A stretch of DNA of 64,000 nt from Chinchilla lanigera (lineage: Eukaryota; Chordata; Mammalia; Rodentia; Chinchillidae). Location of the stretch: contig NW_004955415.1 of assembly GCF_000276665.1 (NCBI RefSeq), positions 31,157,619-31,221,618 of the forward strand. The letters run 5' to 3'. The position numbers and the translations under genes were made by a program. The notes under the pieces are model-generated. The model was given only the letters and a program-made list of their open reading frames with translations, was not told where the DNA came from and did not search any database. Shown one piece after another: positions 42,365 through 53,760 of this stretch. Positions within the stretch are counted from its first letter, which is position 1. The number at the start of each line of letters is the position of its first letter.

Positions 42365-43530
42365 GTGCTCACAGGCAAACACACCAAGGGCTCATTGGCA
42401 CCCTGCTGGGAAATGTGCCAATTTGGGTCAAGTCCAGCCACCGTGCTTCACGTGTGAGAGACAAGGCCAGGGCGTGGCCCAGGACAGGGAGCCTGGGACA
42501 CGGCATAGAGCAGCCATGTCCTGCTGCTGGGCTTCTTCCTGCCCCAACACCCAGCCTGGTCACTGTGTGGAGGGATGAGGTTTTTGCAGAAATTCCTGGT
42601 ACTTTCAGTTCTTACAGCAGTGGGTATGCAGTCCTGACTCCATGGGATTTTGGTGCCTTTAGATTCATCCTCCGCAGCATCCTGGCAGGTCAATCATTCT
42701 CCCGCGTGTTGGTGGACCACTGCCCACAGCAAACCTGGCCCATGTGGCTTCTGAGCAGGAAGAACAAGGTGTAACACTCATCAGTACTGGGCCCTGGCTT
42801 ATTGTAAGGTCAAGGTTAGAACTCTGCACAGTCCTGGTCCTATGTTCTCAACATGGAACCCAGCATGGGCTATTTCTCCAGAGTGGCTCCTGGTCCAGGA
42901 ACCCAGGAGTGTGTCCCCTGGAAGCCCACACAAATGCTGCTTCTCCTACCTCCTGTCCCCTTGCCTTGGCCCAGGGCCCCTTGCCCCTGAGAAGTGGAGT
43001 TCTCTCCTGGGGGAGACAATTTCACCATCACGTCCAACAGTGTACACACAGTGGACTGAGACAAGGGAAGTCCTGGTATCTCAGGACCCCAGGGCTAGCA
43101 CAGTGGGGGTCTGGGTGCCTCCTCCCTGGAAGCTGGAAGCTGACGGGGAAATCCCAGACCCATTCACATCGTGGAAACCAGCCACCCACCTGCACACAAA
43201 CCAATTTGCACATAAACCAAGCTGCAGAAACACAATCAAGAGGACTGCTTTTAACTTCAGATGTGTATGTCAGGTTCTCTAGGGAACACTGGTGGCTGGT
43301 GGTTGAGCCTTGTCACCACGTGGCATTTGCTTGGAAAGTCAAAGATCCCCAAAAGGGACTGGGGCCAGGGAACCCCTCCTCATATCACCCCTAGCGTGGA
43401 CACTCCTGGGCCAACTTTATTGCTTTTCCTCATAGATCCTGTGGCATTCTTCCCATGGATCTGAGGGGAAAGGAACCCGCCTTACCAAGCCTTCTGCAGG
43501 CTCCCTGGGACATGAGCAGGCCCAGGGTTT
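42365..43530. other. Unique sequence
   Basis: No gene or repeat recognised. Confidence 0.45.
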
Positions 43531-43915
43531 ACTGCTACTCTAAGAAATTGTTTAATGGGAAGAGAATCTTCCTAAAAGCATTTTGTGATCATCGTTAAAG
43601 AATTCAATCCCCTCTTTTAGCTTAGAGACAAATAAAGACCTGATTACTAAAGCAAAGTACCTTGGGAATCTCACATCTATTCCCTGATGACATAATCCTT
43701 GTGCCAACGAATTGACCATGTGACCCAAGTGCTCCTGTAATGCCACGTGTTAATGTCGGGGAATGAAATCACAATCTGATTTGGTTTTCCTCGAGGGAGG
43801 AAAACCCGAAACAACATAATGCAGCCACGTAATCATCAGACACAAAATAAGCTGTTTATCCGATTCCACTCACAACCGCATCTCACTTTGGAAATAACTA
43901 TAATTACTTTCTAAA
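43531..43915. other. AT-rich, repeat-free stretch; candidate conserved non-coding element
   Basis: No transposon signature was seen. Homeodomain and OTX/CRX-like cores are frequent: CTGATTACTAAAG near 43,641, GACATAATCCTTG near 43,689, CACGTAATCATCAG near 43,827. An E-box CCACGTGTTAA lies near 43,743. It is about 20.5 kb upstream of VSX1. Confidence 0.3.
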
Positions 43916-45234
43916 ATGATCCACTTTTTCCTGATTATAAAAGCCTCTGTGCCTCCTGTGGAAAATACAGAAAATAAGAAAATAACAGCCACCTTCAGTC
44001 CACAAATAACCCACACTGATGTTTCTGGTATTTTGCAGCTTAGCACTTTGCAATGCATGCACCATTGTACGATTCAGTATCATATTGCACATATGACTTT
44101 TTTTGTACTGGTTATTTTTTCAGGTTGCATATTTGCATGCCATTTGAACAGTCATTAAATTATTTCAAAATCTAGAAGAATACATGCTATTGTGCATGTG
44201 ATAACTTCTAGGTAGTAAGAATATTGACATTTTCCTTTTTCTGTATTTTTATTGCCTGTGTTTTCTGCCTTTCTATACCATGCATTCATTATAATAAAAA
44301 GATTCATTTCCATCCAAAAAAGTGATTTTTCAGAGCTCCATCTGTGGACACACTACAGTTTACTTAATCCTTCCTGCAGTGGTAGACCCTACCTAACTGA
44401 GGTCCAGGCAGGGGCCCTTACAATGTGTTATCATGGACCTCTGTTTTGTAAAACCTGCAGCAGTAAACCACCCACAGTCGCTGACATGCTGACATCCCAA
44501 GATGAGTGCAAGGTGGCGTTTTGTGAGTTGCAACTGCCACACTGACGCTGTCCTGGTACATGGAGAATTTCCAAAATGCTCCTGACTTCTGCAAACCCAC
44601 GAGGTTTTATTGAGATTCTGAGGAGACAGCAGCTGTGAATCTCCTTGAGTCCTACACAGAGATAACACAGACGTTTAACAGCAAAACCCAAAACATGAAC
44701 AAACTGACAAAAAAGCTAGCTGCTGGAGTTCCAACACATCCTCCAACCCAAGCGAGCAGGATGGACCCTGACTGCGCCCGGCACAGCTCCACGCCTCACT
44801 CGGGAGAGAATTCAAATGAGGGAAGGTCATCGAAGAAATCAAGGCCCAGCTAGAAGAAATGGAAGATCAAAACCACAACGACTGGGTCCGTCAGCTACCA
44901 CTGCTGCCGCAAGATGCCTGAGGTCTCAGCACAAAGGAGGGAAGTCCGCTTGGCTCATGGCTGCAGGATTCGTGTCCTCATCACTTTGGGCAGAACACCT
45001 TGGCAGGAGAGCGTGGGAAAGAAGCCTGCTGTTTTAGGATGCCCAGGACCCACAGGGAGAATAGCCAGTATCCCAGCCCCTTACAGGGCTCAAGTCCAGC
45101 CATCTCACCTCCCAGCCCCACTGCTAAAGGCTTCTCCACCCCGAAGGACGCCACAGCCTGAGACCTCATCTTCAGCATGTGGCCTTGGGGGACACCGTCA
45201 AGAAACACAGCAGGCATAAAAGGAGCTGAAAAAG
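43916..45234. other. Mixed AT-rich and unique sequence
   Basis: 43,960-44,160 reads like an ancient interspersed repeat (AAATACAGAAAATAAGAAAA, then TAACCCACACTGATGTTTC), but I cannot name it. The remainder looks unique, with no gene. Confidence 0.35.
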
Positions 45235-45525
45235 AATTTTTAAAGAATAACAAGTAGACAAAAAGATTCAGCACATGGGTAAGAGCAGTACCTGGGGAAA
45301 AGTTTCAAGGAACAAAACAAACACTGAAACCTGTAACTGCAAAACTATGTTCTGATATGAAGAAAATAAAAAGACTAGGAGCTACTTATTGAGAGAAACT
45401 CTCAACCCAGAATGACCAGCACCAAGACATGTCCCATAAAATGACTAATCTTTACAAGCAAATGAATAATTCTTCTAGGTACCTTCAAGAAAAAGACATG
45501 ATAATACTTAAAACAAATAGAAATG
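45235..45525 (+). mobile_element. Possible L1/HAL1-like fragment
   Basis: An A-rich stretch with GAGAAACTCTCAACCCAGAA and AAGACATGTCCCATAAAATG, in the style of old L1/HAL1 coding sequence. Assignment is weak. Confidence 0.3.
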
Positions 45526-45529
45526 ACAA

Positions 45530-45660
45530 GCCAGGCATGGTGGCACATACCTGTAGTCCTAGCTACTCAGGAGGCTGAGGCAGGAAGATCACTTGAGCCA
45601 GGAGTTTGGGGCCATCCTTGGCAACATAATGGGACTATGTCATAAACAAACAAACAATGA
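45530..45660 (+). repeat. Monomeric Alu/B1-like SINE
   Basis: GCCAGGCATGGTGGCACATA, TAGTCCTAGCTACTCAGG and GATCACTTGAGCC, ending in a (CAAA)n tail. It has no 29-bp duplication. Confidence 0.9.
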
Positions 45661-45689
45661 ATAAAAAGGGGCAGAAGATCTGATTGCCA

Positions 45690-46010
45690 TTATAGTGAGC
45701 CCATCCCGGGCCTCATCGAGACCCAGGAAGTTTATATGTGTAATCTCATGGAAATGTTTTGGAATCCTAGTGAGTTAATTCAAATCTACTACATCCAGTG
45801 CATCTCATGGTGAGAATAAAGACATTAAGGCATATTTGTAGTTATGGGGAGCCAAGGGGACCTAAGTCCAGCCATGATGATGGCTAACCGGAGCAAAGGC
45901 CTCGACTCAGGGCCGAACCCGAGGTTTATTAATCTACGAAGAAGGGAGTGGCTTGAGGATGAGTGACTACGAGAATCCAGGAAATAGGTGAGTGCTGTGA
46001 GCTGGGTTAT
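45690..46010 (-). mobile_element. LTR fragment of the same family as the 13.1-13.9 kb LTR
   Basis: Read on the reverse strand it follows the last 330 bp of the 13-kb LTR block by block: CAGCTCACAGCACTCA, AGTCACTC, GCCACTCCC, ATTAATAAA, CTTAGG, CCCCTTGGCT, CTTTATTCTC, GCACTGG and GGGATTACA-like segments. The AATAAA signal is at 45,925-45,930 (reverse). Homology stops near 46,010, so the upstream LTR part is missing or different. No internal proviral sequence is beside it. Confidence 0.75.
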
Positions 46011-46930
46011 TGGAGAAGCTGCCCCATCCAAGGTGGCGCTTCCTGAGTAGCTGAGCCTCGTCCTCAGGAAGCGGGTGATGCTGGGTTTGCCCTGAAGCAC
46101 ACGAGGCCGAGCTCTGCACTGTGAAATGGGAGCACTGGCGGCCAGGCCCTCGGAGGGTGACAAGGCTTCCACTCTGCGCCCTGCAGTCTATGGGCACACA
46201 ACTGAGCTTCAAAGTGCACCGTAACGCGGCACTGTCTGTTCACAGATGGGGAAAATGATGTTGGGGGTGCCACAGTCAGCAGAGGTCCAGGAGCCCCAGG
46301 GCCAGTGTGGAGAGACCCAAGGTGACACTCTCCAGCCACATCCTCCAGGTCATTCTGCTGTCCGTGGCTTCTGGACATGGAGGTGTTGGTTGGCACACAG
46401 CCCAGCATGAGCACCGCTGAGCCACTGGCCACCCGACAGCAGAGCCTGCCAGGCAGATGCGGGCTGCTGCCCAGGGAGGGAGGCATGGTAACCGGAGTGA
46501 GACTGCAGGTGGGACCCGCAAGTTGGATGTACTAGGAGAGGTCACTGTCTCAAGCCCTCAAAGGGGCTTTGCGAATGTCCCCAGAGGAAGGGAACTTGCA
46601 TACTGCATCCTGCTTTCTGCACCCTGCCTGCCAGACACCAGGTATGGTCCAGCCATAGAGGCCACCAGGAAGGCAGAGTCCACACCCGGACAGGCTGCCC
46701 AACAAGTTCACAGAAGGCCACAGAACCAGGGGAAGGGCTGAGAGGTTGGAGAGGGACCAGGCATGCCCAGAGCAGTTGAGCAGTCACCTCAGCTCCCAAA
46801 CACGGCCCTGTGCATCTCAGACAGAAGGCTTTCTCTCCAGGGACCTCACAAGCCTGTGGGTCACCAGCAGAGGGACAAGAGCCAGTAGCCTGGAGCACCT
46901 TAGCTAGCTTCTGTCAGTGGGTGGTCCTGA
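46011..46930. other. Unique sequence
   Basis: No gene or repeat recognised. Confidence 0.45.
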
Positions 46931-46934
46931 GTTC

Positions 46935-47115
46935 CTGTGTCACTGGGCTGACTTTCAACCTCTTCCTCAGTTTCCCCACCCCTAGGACATGGGTAATATT
47001 ATCAACCACCCAAGGTGGTTGTCGGATATTATACGGAGATGACTCAGGCTGACAGAACAAGGCTGACCTGGGATAAGTGTCCTGCACTTGGCAATATTGT
47101 GGCTGTCGTCATTAG
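46935..47115 (+). repeat. MIR SINE
   Basis: GACTTTCAACCTCTTCCTCA, GTTTCCCCACCCCTAGGACA, GGTAATATTATCAACC and CCTGCACTTGGCAATATTG give the MIR 3' half in order. Confidence 0.6.
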
Positions 47116-47855
47116 CTACAGTTTTCTAAATCTCAGAAGCTCTGATGTAGAAGCTCTTGAGGCCCCCTGGAAAAAAAAAAGCAGATGTATAAATCCGAAT
47201 GATTCCAAGAGTTTTTCTTTCCACAATAGTTGTTAAATGCAGGAGGCCTTGGAATTTCTTTAAAATTCCACGTCATCAGGCAGGTGCTTCCTGAGGGAGC
47301 AGGACATGGGGCAGGCCTCAGAGCTCATATCTGGGCTCTGTGATTCCTCCAATCCCCCTAATTAAACCATGTCTGGTTTAGTGCTGCTCCCTGAGCCCCT
47401 CTGCCTGTCGTCCACCCCATCCCTTCCCTACCCCATCCCACAGAAGGGGCAGCTTCCAAACGGCCTGTCCTTGTCACAGCCTCCCTGCCGGTCAGTAACA
47501 TACTGTGCACACAAACAGCCCTGGCCCTTTGTGCGCAGGGGCTGGGAGCAGGCAGTTGGAATGCCTTCTGGGCAGACAAAAGAGCTGCTCTGTGGGCAGC
47601 CATCCGGGGGCAGCAGCCACGCCTTCCTCGGGTGGTTAAGGCCTGCAGCGCCCGGAGCCAGCTGCTGAGCCCCGGAGAAGAATAGAGCAGCCATGTGGGT
47701 GGACAAAGGCAGCCGCCCGCCCGGACAGCCAACGCGGCACAGCCTCTTCAGCGTATGGGTCCCTGGGGGCCCCTAGTTAACAATCATGACCTCCCAGCTC
47801 AGGAGACAACATGATCCAGAGACTTAAATGGGCCGTGAGACTCCACAAATTCCCA
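47116..47855. other. Unique sequence
   Basis: No gene or repeat recognised. Confidence 0.45.
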
Positions 47856-47859
47856 AGGC

Positions 47860-48050
47860 AGCCAGAACCAAAGCACTGATTGGCCTGGTGCACAGCTCTT
47901 CCTGTCCGAGAGACAGATTGGCTCGTTTTTTCAAGTAACTAATTATTAATTTGAAGCCATGAATAGAAAGAGCTGGGAAGGACCTGTCACCCCCAACTGG
48001 TGAATGTTAAGCTTTGTCATTGCAGACACAGGGCGGAGTGGGGCAGCCCT
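47860..48050. promoter_or_regulatory. Candidate conserved non-coding element with paired-homeodomain site
   Basis: The repeat-free sequence has ACTAATTATTAATTTG near 47,938 (two TAAT-type half-sites within 10 bp), two ATTGGC boxes (near 47,878 and 47,927) and a GAACCAAAG motif. It is about 24.8 kb upstream of VSX1. Enhancer function is inference. Confidence 0.3.
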
Positions 48051-48247
48051 GACAGGCCTCCCCTCTCCTCCCTGACAGAATGCATATCACTGCCACAGCT
48101 GGCGGAGACACGGGGCCACACCATCACAGGCCTCAGCAAACTCAGACTTTGGTGAGCCCCAGAGTGTATCTAAATGTCTCAGTTTGTACAAAACCCAATG
48201 CAATTGTGAGTTATGCTGTCAAACTAAAATTAAAGTCCTTCATGCCA

Positions 48248-48390
48248 GGTTAAACTTGTGTTTAATAAATTAATAATGTTGTTAAACTTGTGTCCCACAA
48301 CCAGGCCACATGACAATAAATTAATAATGTTAATAATAAATTAATAATGTGGATGGCAGAACCATGGTTATCTTGTGGATGGCAGAACCT
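48248..48390. repeat. Nested short tandem duplications
   Basis: AATAAATTAATAATGT occurs at 48,264, 48,315 and 48,335; GTTAAACTTGTG occurs twice (48,249 and 48,281); TGTGGATGGCAGAACC occurs near 48,349 and 48,374. This looks like several rounds of local duplication. Confidence 0.85.
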
Positions 48391-49398
48391 CACTAGTATT
48401 TTGGGGCTTTGTTTGTTATCATACTTTAATTTTCTTTATTTTAAACTCTTTATTGTTATATATGTACGATACATGGTAATCATTAACGGCACTTGCTTGT
48501 GAAATGCAAACAACTAAAACATATCATAACTTTATGGTAACCCATGCTTCCCCAACATTTTGCTGGGTAACTTTTCAAATACACAGCAGAGCTGACGGAA
48601 TCCCCAGTGAGCCCCGCAGAGGCAGCACCCATACTGCTCACGGCCACTCGGTGCACCGGCTTCATCACAAGCAGGGTCCCTGTTCACACTCAGCTCCTCG
48701 CATTTCCGATGCATTTCAAACCCAGTTCCTACCATCCTCTCCTTAGCCCTGAACACTCCAGCAGGCACAGCATTGGCCAGATGTGTTCATGGTGACTGGG
48801 AGGGGGGGTAACGTCACACTCAACTCCCAAGTGTATGTGCACCCCTGTGCAGACCAGCAGCACCTGTCCCCTCTCCACCCTCCATCACCGGGCCCCAAGG
48901 GCAACCACCTTCCCTCACCACAGCCATTACCAGCTGTGCTATTCATATTTGCATCTGCTTGGAACATCAATAAATCAAAACAGTCCCACCTTCCCTCAAC
49001 TTGTGAGGTCCAGAAACACCCTACTGTTCTTTACTATTTTAAAATCACCAAATCTTCAGTGCCCCCCCAGCTCTATCAAGGAGAGCACAGTTTGCAATGA
49101 AATCAAACCAAGTAGCCACTTTTGAGCCCATGAGGGCTACATGTGTTTTTCTTTTCCACAAATGGGGTCCCTACAGAAAAGGCCACACTCGATGGCACAT
49201 GCAACACAGGCTTCCTTAGCAAATGGAAGGTTAACAGTGCAGTGTGGTTAGCCACAGCCACCGTGCTGAGGAGCAGACCTCCAGCACTCGCTCATCCTCT
49301 ACAACTGCACCTCTAGCGATCATCTCCTCAACCCAGCCGCAGCCCTGGAAGCCACGTTCCACTCTGCTTCACTGAGGTTGATGGCTTTAGGTTCCACA
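48391..49398. other. Unique sequence
   Basis: No gene recognised. The first 170 bases are AT-rich and may be an old L1 scrap. Confidence 0.4.
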
Positions 49399-49399
49399 T

Positions 49400-49856
49400 T
49401 GCTATGGTTTCAACAATAGTGTCCCCTTCAAAACTCATGGTGAAACCTAACCCCCAGGGCTGGGGATATAGCTCAGTGGCATAAGCGCCTGCCTGGCAAG
49501 CACAAGGTCCTGAGTTCGAGTCCCAGTACCAAAAAAAAAAAAAAAAAATCACTGAAACTTAACCCCGAACACAACAGCATTCAAAGGTGTGGCCTTGCCC
49601 ACCTGAAGGGAGTGATCCCCAACACCTGTTAGAAAATCAGTGCCCTCTTCCCTCCAGACATGGAGACCATGGTGTTGAGGACAAAACGCCACCAACTTAG
49701 AAGCAAGAGGCCAGGTTCATCAGACACCAAGGCAATGACTTCCATCCCTGACTTCTGACCTCAGAACTGGAAGAAATAAATTTCTGCTCCTTATCAATGA
49801 CCCAGTCTCAAGCATTTTGTTATAGCAGCACAGAGACACATAGTACAGTACTCATC
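49400..49856 (+). mobile_element. MaLR-type LTR with a nested SINE
   Basis: TTGCTATGGTTTCAACAATA opens it in the way MaLR LTRs begin. AGAAATAAATTTCTGCTCC, then CCCAGTCTCAAGCATTTTG and TTATAGCAGCACAGAGAC, form the 3' end. An ID-type SINE interrupts it at 49,455. Confidence 0.75.
49441..49566 (+). mobile_element. ID-type SINE nested in the MaLR LTR
   Basis: GGGCTGGGGATATAGCTCAG to CGAGTCCCAGTACC plus an 18-base poly(A). The 14-bp duplication TGAAACCTAACCCC and TGAAACTTAACCCC has one mismatch. Confidence 0.95.
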
Positions 49857-50194
49857 TTTCTGTATCTGGTTTATTGCATGTAAAGTTCTCTGGCTCATCC
49901 ATGCTGCTGCAGATGGCGGGAGTCCATCTGAAGGCTGAATAGCACACCCCACTCTATGGACACATCCAGCTCCTTCTCCCCCTGCCTACTACTTGTTGAG
50001 CACTGTGAATGATGCGGCTGTGGATACAGACCCAGTGGTGGATCACTGGATCTCACAGTAGTTCTATCTTTAATTTTTTGGTGCTGTTTTCTATAAATGC
50101 TGTGCCAATATACCTTCTACCAGCAGGGTATAGTTTTTTTCTCCACAACCTTGCCCACTCCCGTTATCTCTTGATTTCTTTAATAGTAGTGTCT

Positions 50195-50552
50195 GTGTCA
50201 CTTTCTCATCGAAGGGACACAACACCCAATAGCCACAGCTTAAAGGAGGAAAGGTTCATCTGGGCTCACAGTTTGTAGAGGTTTCAGTCCACAGTTGGCT
50301 GGCTCCAAGGAAGGGTGGCCGAGGGGCCTGGCAGAGGAGAAGCTGCTCACCACATGGTGGCAGGAAGCAGGGAGCCAGGGAGGAGCCAGGGAAGATGGGC
50401 CTAGACCGGGGCCCCAGTGACAACCTCATCTGACCAGACCCCACCTCTGAGAGCAAGCCAGCCATAAGGCCCCCTAATCCAACCACCTTCCAAAGCCCCC
50501 AATGAGTGCATAAGGCTGGGGGACATCTGGATGTCAACTCTAGCAGACAGCA
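50195..50552 (-). mobile_element. MaLR-like LTR (reversed), nested in L1
   Basis: AGCTTAAAGGAGGAAAGGTTC, GAGGTTTCAGTCCACAGTTG, CATGGTGGCAGGAAGCAG and a CCACCTTCCAAAGCCCCC segment are the same element as at 35,950 and 5,727. Confidence 0.65.
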
Positions 50553-50761
50553 GTCCAAACAGGTGTGAGGCGGCCTCCTACTGGGATAGGCACTTCCCTG
50601 GTGATTAATGATATTGGCACCTTTGCGCATGCACCTTGGCCATCTGGACACACTCTTCGAAAAAATGTGTGTTTAGATTGTTTACCCATTTCTAATGATC
50701 ATATTTGGTTCTTTGCTATTCAGTGGTATGAGCTCTTTGTATATTTTGGATCCTGACTCCT

Positions 50762-51115
50762 GCAATGGTTTGAATATGTCTCCAAAATGATATATTGGAA
50801 ATTTAATCTGCAGTTAGCAGTGTTGGAATGGGACCTAAGGAGAAGTGATCAGTCCACAAGGGCAGTGAATTAATGCCACTGTCACCAGAGAGGATTTGAT
50901 GTCACTGGCGTGGATTCCATATAAAAGAGCAAATTCTACCCCTTCTGTCTCTCTGCCTCTCCCACACACACACCTTCTGCCATGGGATGGGCACCAAGAA
51001 AACCCTGCTGGTGCCTGGCCTTGGCTCTCAGGCTCCTGGCCTATAGAACTGTGAGAAAGAAATTCCTGCTCTTCACATATAAATGACCTAGTCTTTTGTT
51101 TAATAGCACAAACAC
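50762..51115 (+). mobile_element. MaLR-type LTR, nested in L1
   Basis: CAATGGTTTGAATATGTCTC at the 5' end, CCATATAAAAGAGC, a CTGCCATGGGATGGGC segment, GAAAGAAATTCCTGCTC, and CCTAGTCTTTTGTTTAATAG at the 3' end give the complete layout of a MaLR LTR of about 350 bp. Confidence 0.8.
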
Positions 51116-51549
51116 AACCTCATGCCTGGTTTGTGGTTTGCTGATGTTTTCCTCCATCCGTAGACTGCTTTTTCACTCTGTTCATAGTGTCCTTTAGTGC
51201 AATCCAATTTCTCTGAGGTTTTGGGTTGTTTTCATTTCAGTTTTTTTGTCTGCGTTTGGTGTCATATCCAAGAAATCACTGCCAAAACCATTGCATGAAG
51301 TTTTCTTCTGTTTTCTCCTAAGAATGTTAGCTCTTAGGGTTAAGTCTTTGATCCCTTCCTAGCTGCATTTCACATGTGGTGTAAGACGAGCATCCACCCT
51401 CATTTTATTTTGCATGTGGATATCTGATTTAGCCAAAATATTTGTTAAACACACTGTTCTTTCCCTACTGAGTAGTCCTGGCACCTTATATTGAATCCTT
51501 TGCTATATATCCACAGGTCTTATTTAGGTCATTTAAAAATCACATTATT

Positions 51550-51710
51550 AGCCAGGCGTGGTGGCACATGCCTGTAATCCCAGCACTCAGGAGGCTGAGG
51601 CAGGAGGATCGTTGCTAGTTCGAGACCAGCCTGGGCTACAAAGTGAGCTCAAGGCCAGCCTGAACTGCATAGCGAGACCTTGTCTCAAACAGACCAAAAA
51701 AAAAAAATTA
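51550..51710 (+). repeat. B1 SINE with 29-bp duplication, nested in L1
   Basis: GCCAGGCGTGGTGGCACATG to CGAGACCTTGTCTCAAACAG and a poly(A). Both 29-bp units are clear. Confidence 0.95.
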
Positions 51711-51765
51711 TTTTGGGGCTTTGCGCTTGACTTGTTTGGTTTCCATCTATGCTCAGAATCTTAGC

Positions 51766-52918
51766 TCCTGTGGTCACACTTGGCCAGAACAGAGCTCAGC
51801 AGCGTGCAGCCGGCCGAGGTGCGAGGTCCCAGTAGCCGCCCCTCCAGGTGAGTCCATGACCACGGCCAGGAGCTGAAGGGGGCTGTCCACCTCTCGTCCA
51901 TGTCCCGCAGGAGCCGAGCCTGGGGCGGACAGCAGGCAGGCCACGCCCAGTGCCACATGCTCCCCTGTCCTTACCAAGATTTAGTAAAATTTATTGAATG
52001 AATGCTGCTCCAGGCTGTATGCCCTTAGGAGGATTTCCAGAGCTCTAAGTGGCTTCTTGATCTTCATCAGAGGCCATGATAGACCAACTGCTTGCTTAAG
52101 AGGGGTCTGCAGCTCCACCCCAGTGCTCCTAGCATGCACCTCCTGCTGCGGGAACAGCTAGCTGGCTCCCAGGCCACTGCCTTCCTCTATATGCACACCT
52201 AATGTTTCATTGTTTATTCTGTGCTTCCCTTGGGGCAGGTGCTAGTGTAGTGCCCACCTTACCCCAAGCCCACAGACAAGGAGCAGAGGGCCTCAGCACT
52301 ACCGGGGAGAACTGCTGTGAACTCACAGTGAGTACAGAGTGGGGAGAGAAGGGGAGCGTGCCAGAGACACGCGCATGCCCACATTCCCAGCTGTGATTAC
52401 TCCCACAGCCAAGGCACAGGAAGGACACACGTGGAATAGTACTCAGCCACCAGCAGATGAAGCTCTGCCATGAGTGACACCATTGTGAGCCCAGGGACAT
52501 CAGGGGAAGTGAAATGAGCCAGGCACAGCCAGGCAGATGCCACCCGCGCTTACGCATCAATCTAAAAAGGTGACCTTGGAGATGGTGGGGATCGGAAGGG
52601 ATGGGAGGGCTGCAGAGAGCGTGGGGAGAGGCTGCTCACCGGACACAGGTTAGAGTCACACAGGGGAACAAGTTGCATGTTCCATTGCACAGAAGGTAAC
52701 AGGCTAACAAAGTGTATGTTTCCATTGCTAGCGGAGAGCACTGCGCATATTTTCACCCAAAGAAATGGTAAGAGTGTGAAGCGACAGATATATTGCTTAC
52801 CCTGCTGTGTTCCCGACACAACACAGATGTGTGCTGAAACATCACATCTACCCTACACTGTGTGCCATTATTATGTGTCAGTTAAACATAGGTATGTGTG
52901 TATGTGAGTTTGTGAATA
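51766..52918. other. Unique sequence
   Basis: No gene or repeat recognised. There is some GC and CpG enrichment at 51,795-51,955 but not enough for an island. Confidence 0.45.
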
Positions 52919-53393
52919 TATGCACAGCTGAGACCCATGAACAGTGTGGGGATTATGGGTGCTAGTTCCTGTGGAATCCAAAATCCAAGCGTAACTTTGA
53001 ATTCCCCAAAAACATAACCACTAAGAGCCCAGTGACCGAAACACTACCAATACCACAAACAGTCAATTAACACACATTTGGTGTGTTAGGTGTACCATCT
53101 ATGATGAGAATACACAAACCAGGAGAGACCACTTTTTACCATGATGCAAATTACTGGGGAGAGGAATGACAATCACACGGACATGGTAAGCAGATACTCG
53201 AGGCTACTCTACGCCAGTTCTCACAGCAGCCGGGACTGCCTCAGTCAGCAGTCCTGCAGCCCATTCCACGCAGCTGCAGCTCAAACTGCAGATCCACACT
53301 CGCTTGCATTTGCCTCAAATGCAAATGGTCCCAGATACAGTCTGTTAAATGTTGTGTGCATGGATTTTGACAAACTTTAACTTTTTAGAATAG

Positions 53394-53439
<46 letters not shown>

Positions 53440-53461
53440 CTTTGAGAGAGAGAGAGAGAGC
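53394..53461. repeat. (GT)n and (GA)n microsatellite
   Basis: About 22 GT units, a short spacer, then eight GA units. Confidence 0.97.
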
Positions 53462-53607
53462 AAGGTAGCAAATGATAGACGATTATGTACATGTATCTTA
53501 TGTATTTGTGATATACTTTGCTTTTTCTTAATTTTTTTTGGTATTTCTAGACTATGCAGTTCATCTTTCAGTTTTTTCAGATTGTCACAAATCTCCAAAA
53601 TAAAAAT

Positions 53608-53714
53608 CCACAGATAGGGTTGGGGATATAGGACTGTGGTGCCATGCCTGACTGGCAAGAGTGAGGTCCTGAGTTCGATTCCCAGTACCCCCCCAAAAAA
53701 AACCCACAGATAGG
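53608..53714 (+). mobile_element. ID-type SINE nested in the Tigger element
   Basis: The body (53,619-53,703), from GTTGGGGATATAGGACTGTG to CGATTCCCAGTACCCC, is flanked by a perfect 11-bp duplication CCACAGATAGG. Confidence 0.93.
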
Positions 53715-53760
53715 TGGACCCACACAGTCCAAACTCAAGTTGTCCGAAGGTCAACTGTAC

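Larger units (their letters stand above)
49857..51765 (-). mobile_element. Old L1 (reversed: 3' UTR into ORF2), interrupted
   Basis: Reversed L1 blocks are in order: CATCCATGCTGCTGCAGATG, GGATCACTGGATCTCACAG, CTCCACAACCTTGCCCACTC, then (after an LTR) GTGTGAGGCGGCCTCC and TTGTATATTTTGGATCC, then (after a second LTR) TTGGTGTCATATCCAAGAAA, GGTGTAAGACGAGCATCC and GCATGTGGATATCTG. Two MaLR LTRs (50,195 and 50,762) and a B1 (51,550) interrupt it. There is no coding capacity. Confidence 0.85.
52922..53760 (-). mobile_element. Tigger-type (pogo-like) DNA transposon remnant
   Basis: One end reads ACCCATGAACAGTGTGGGGA with GTGGAATCCAAAATCC; the other AGTCCAAACTCAAGTTGTCC with GAAGGTCAACTGTACC. They are the complementary ends of a Tigger-type element. 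AGTCAATTAACACACATTTG is a typical internal segment. No transposase is left. A (GT)n(GA)n microsatellite (53,394-53,461) and an ID-type SINE (53,619) lie inside. Confidence 0.75.

Noticed and set aside
46064..46545. Reverse frames as a gene
   Set aside because: Overlapping frames in several phases, no domain, no splice or promoter context.
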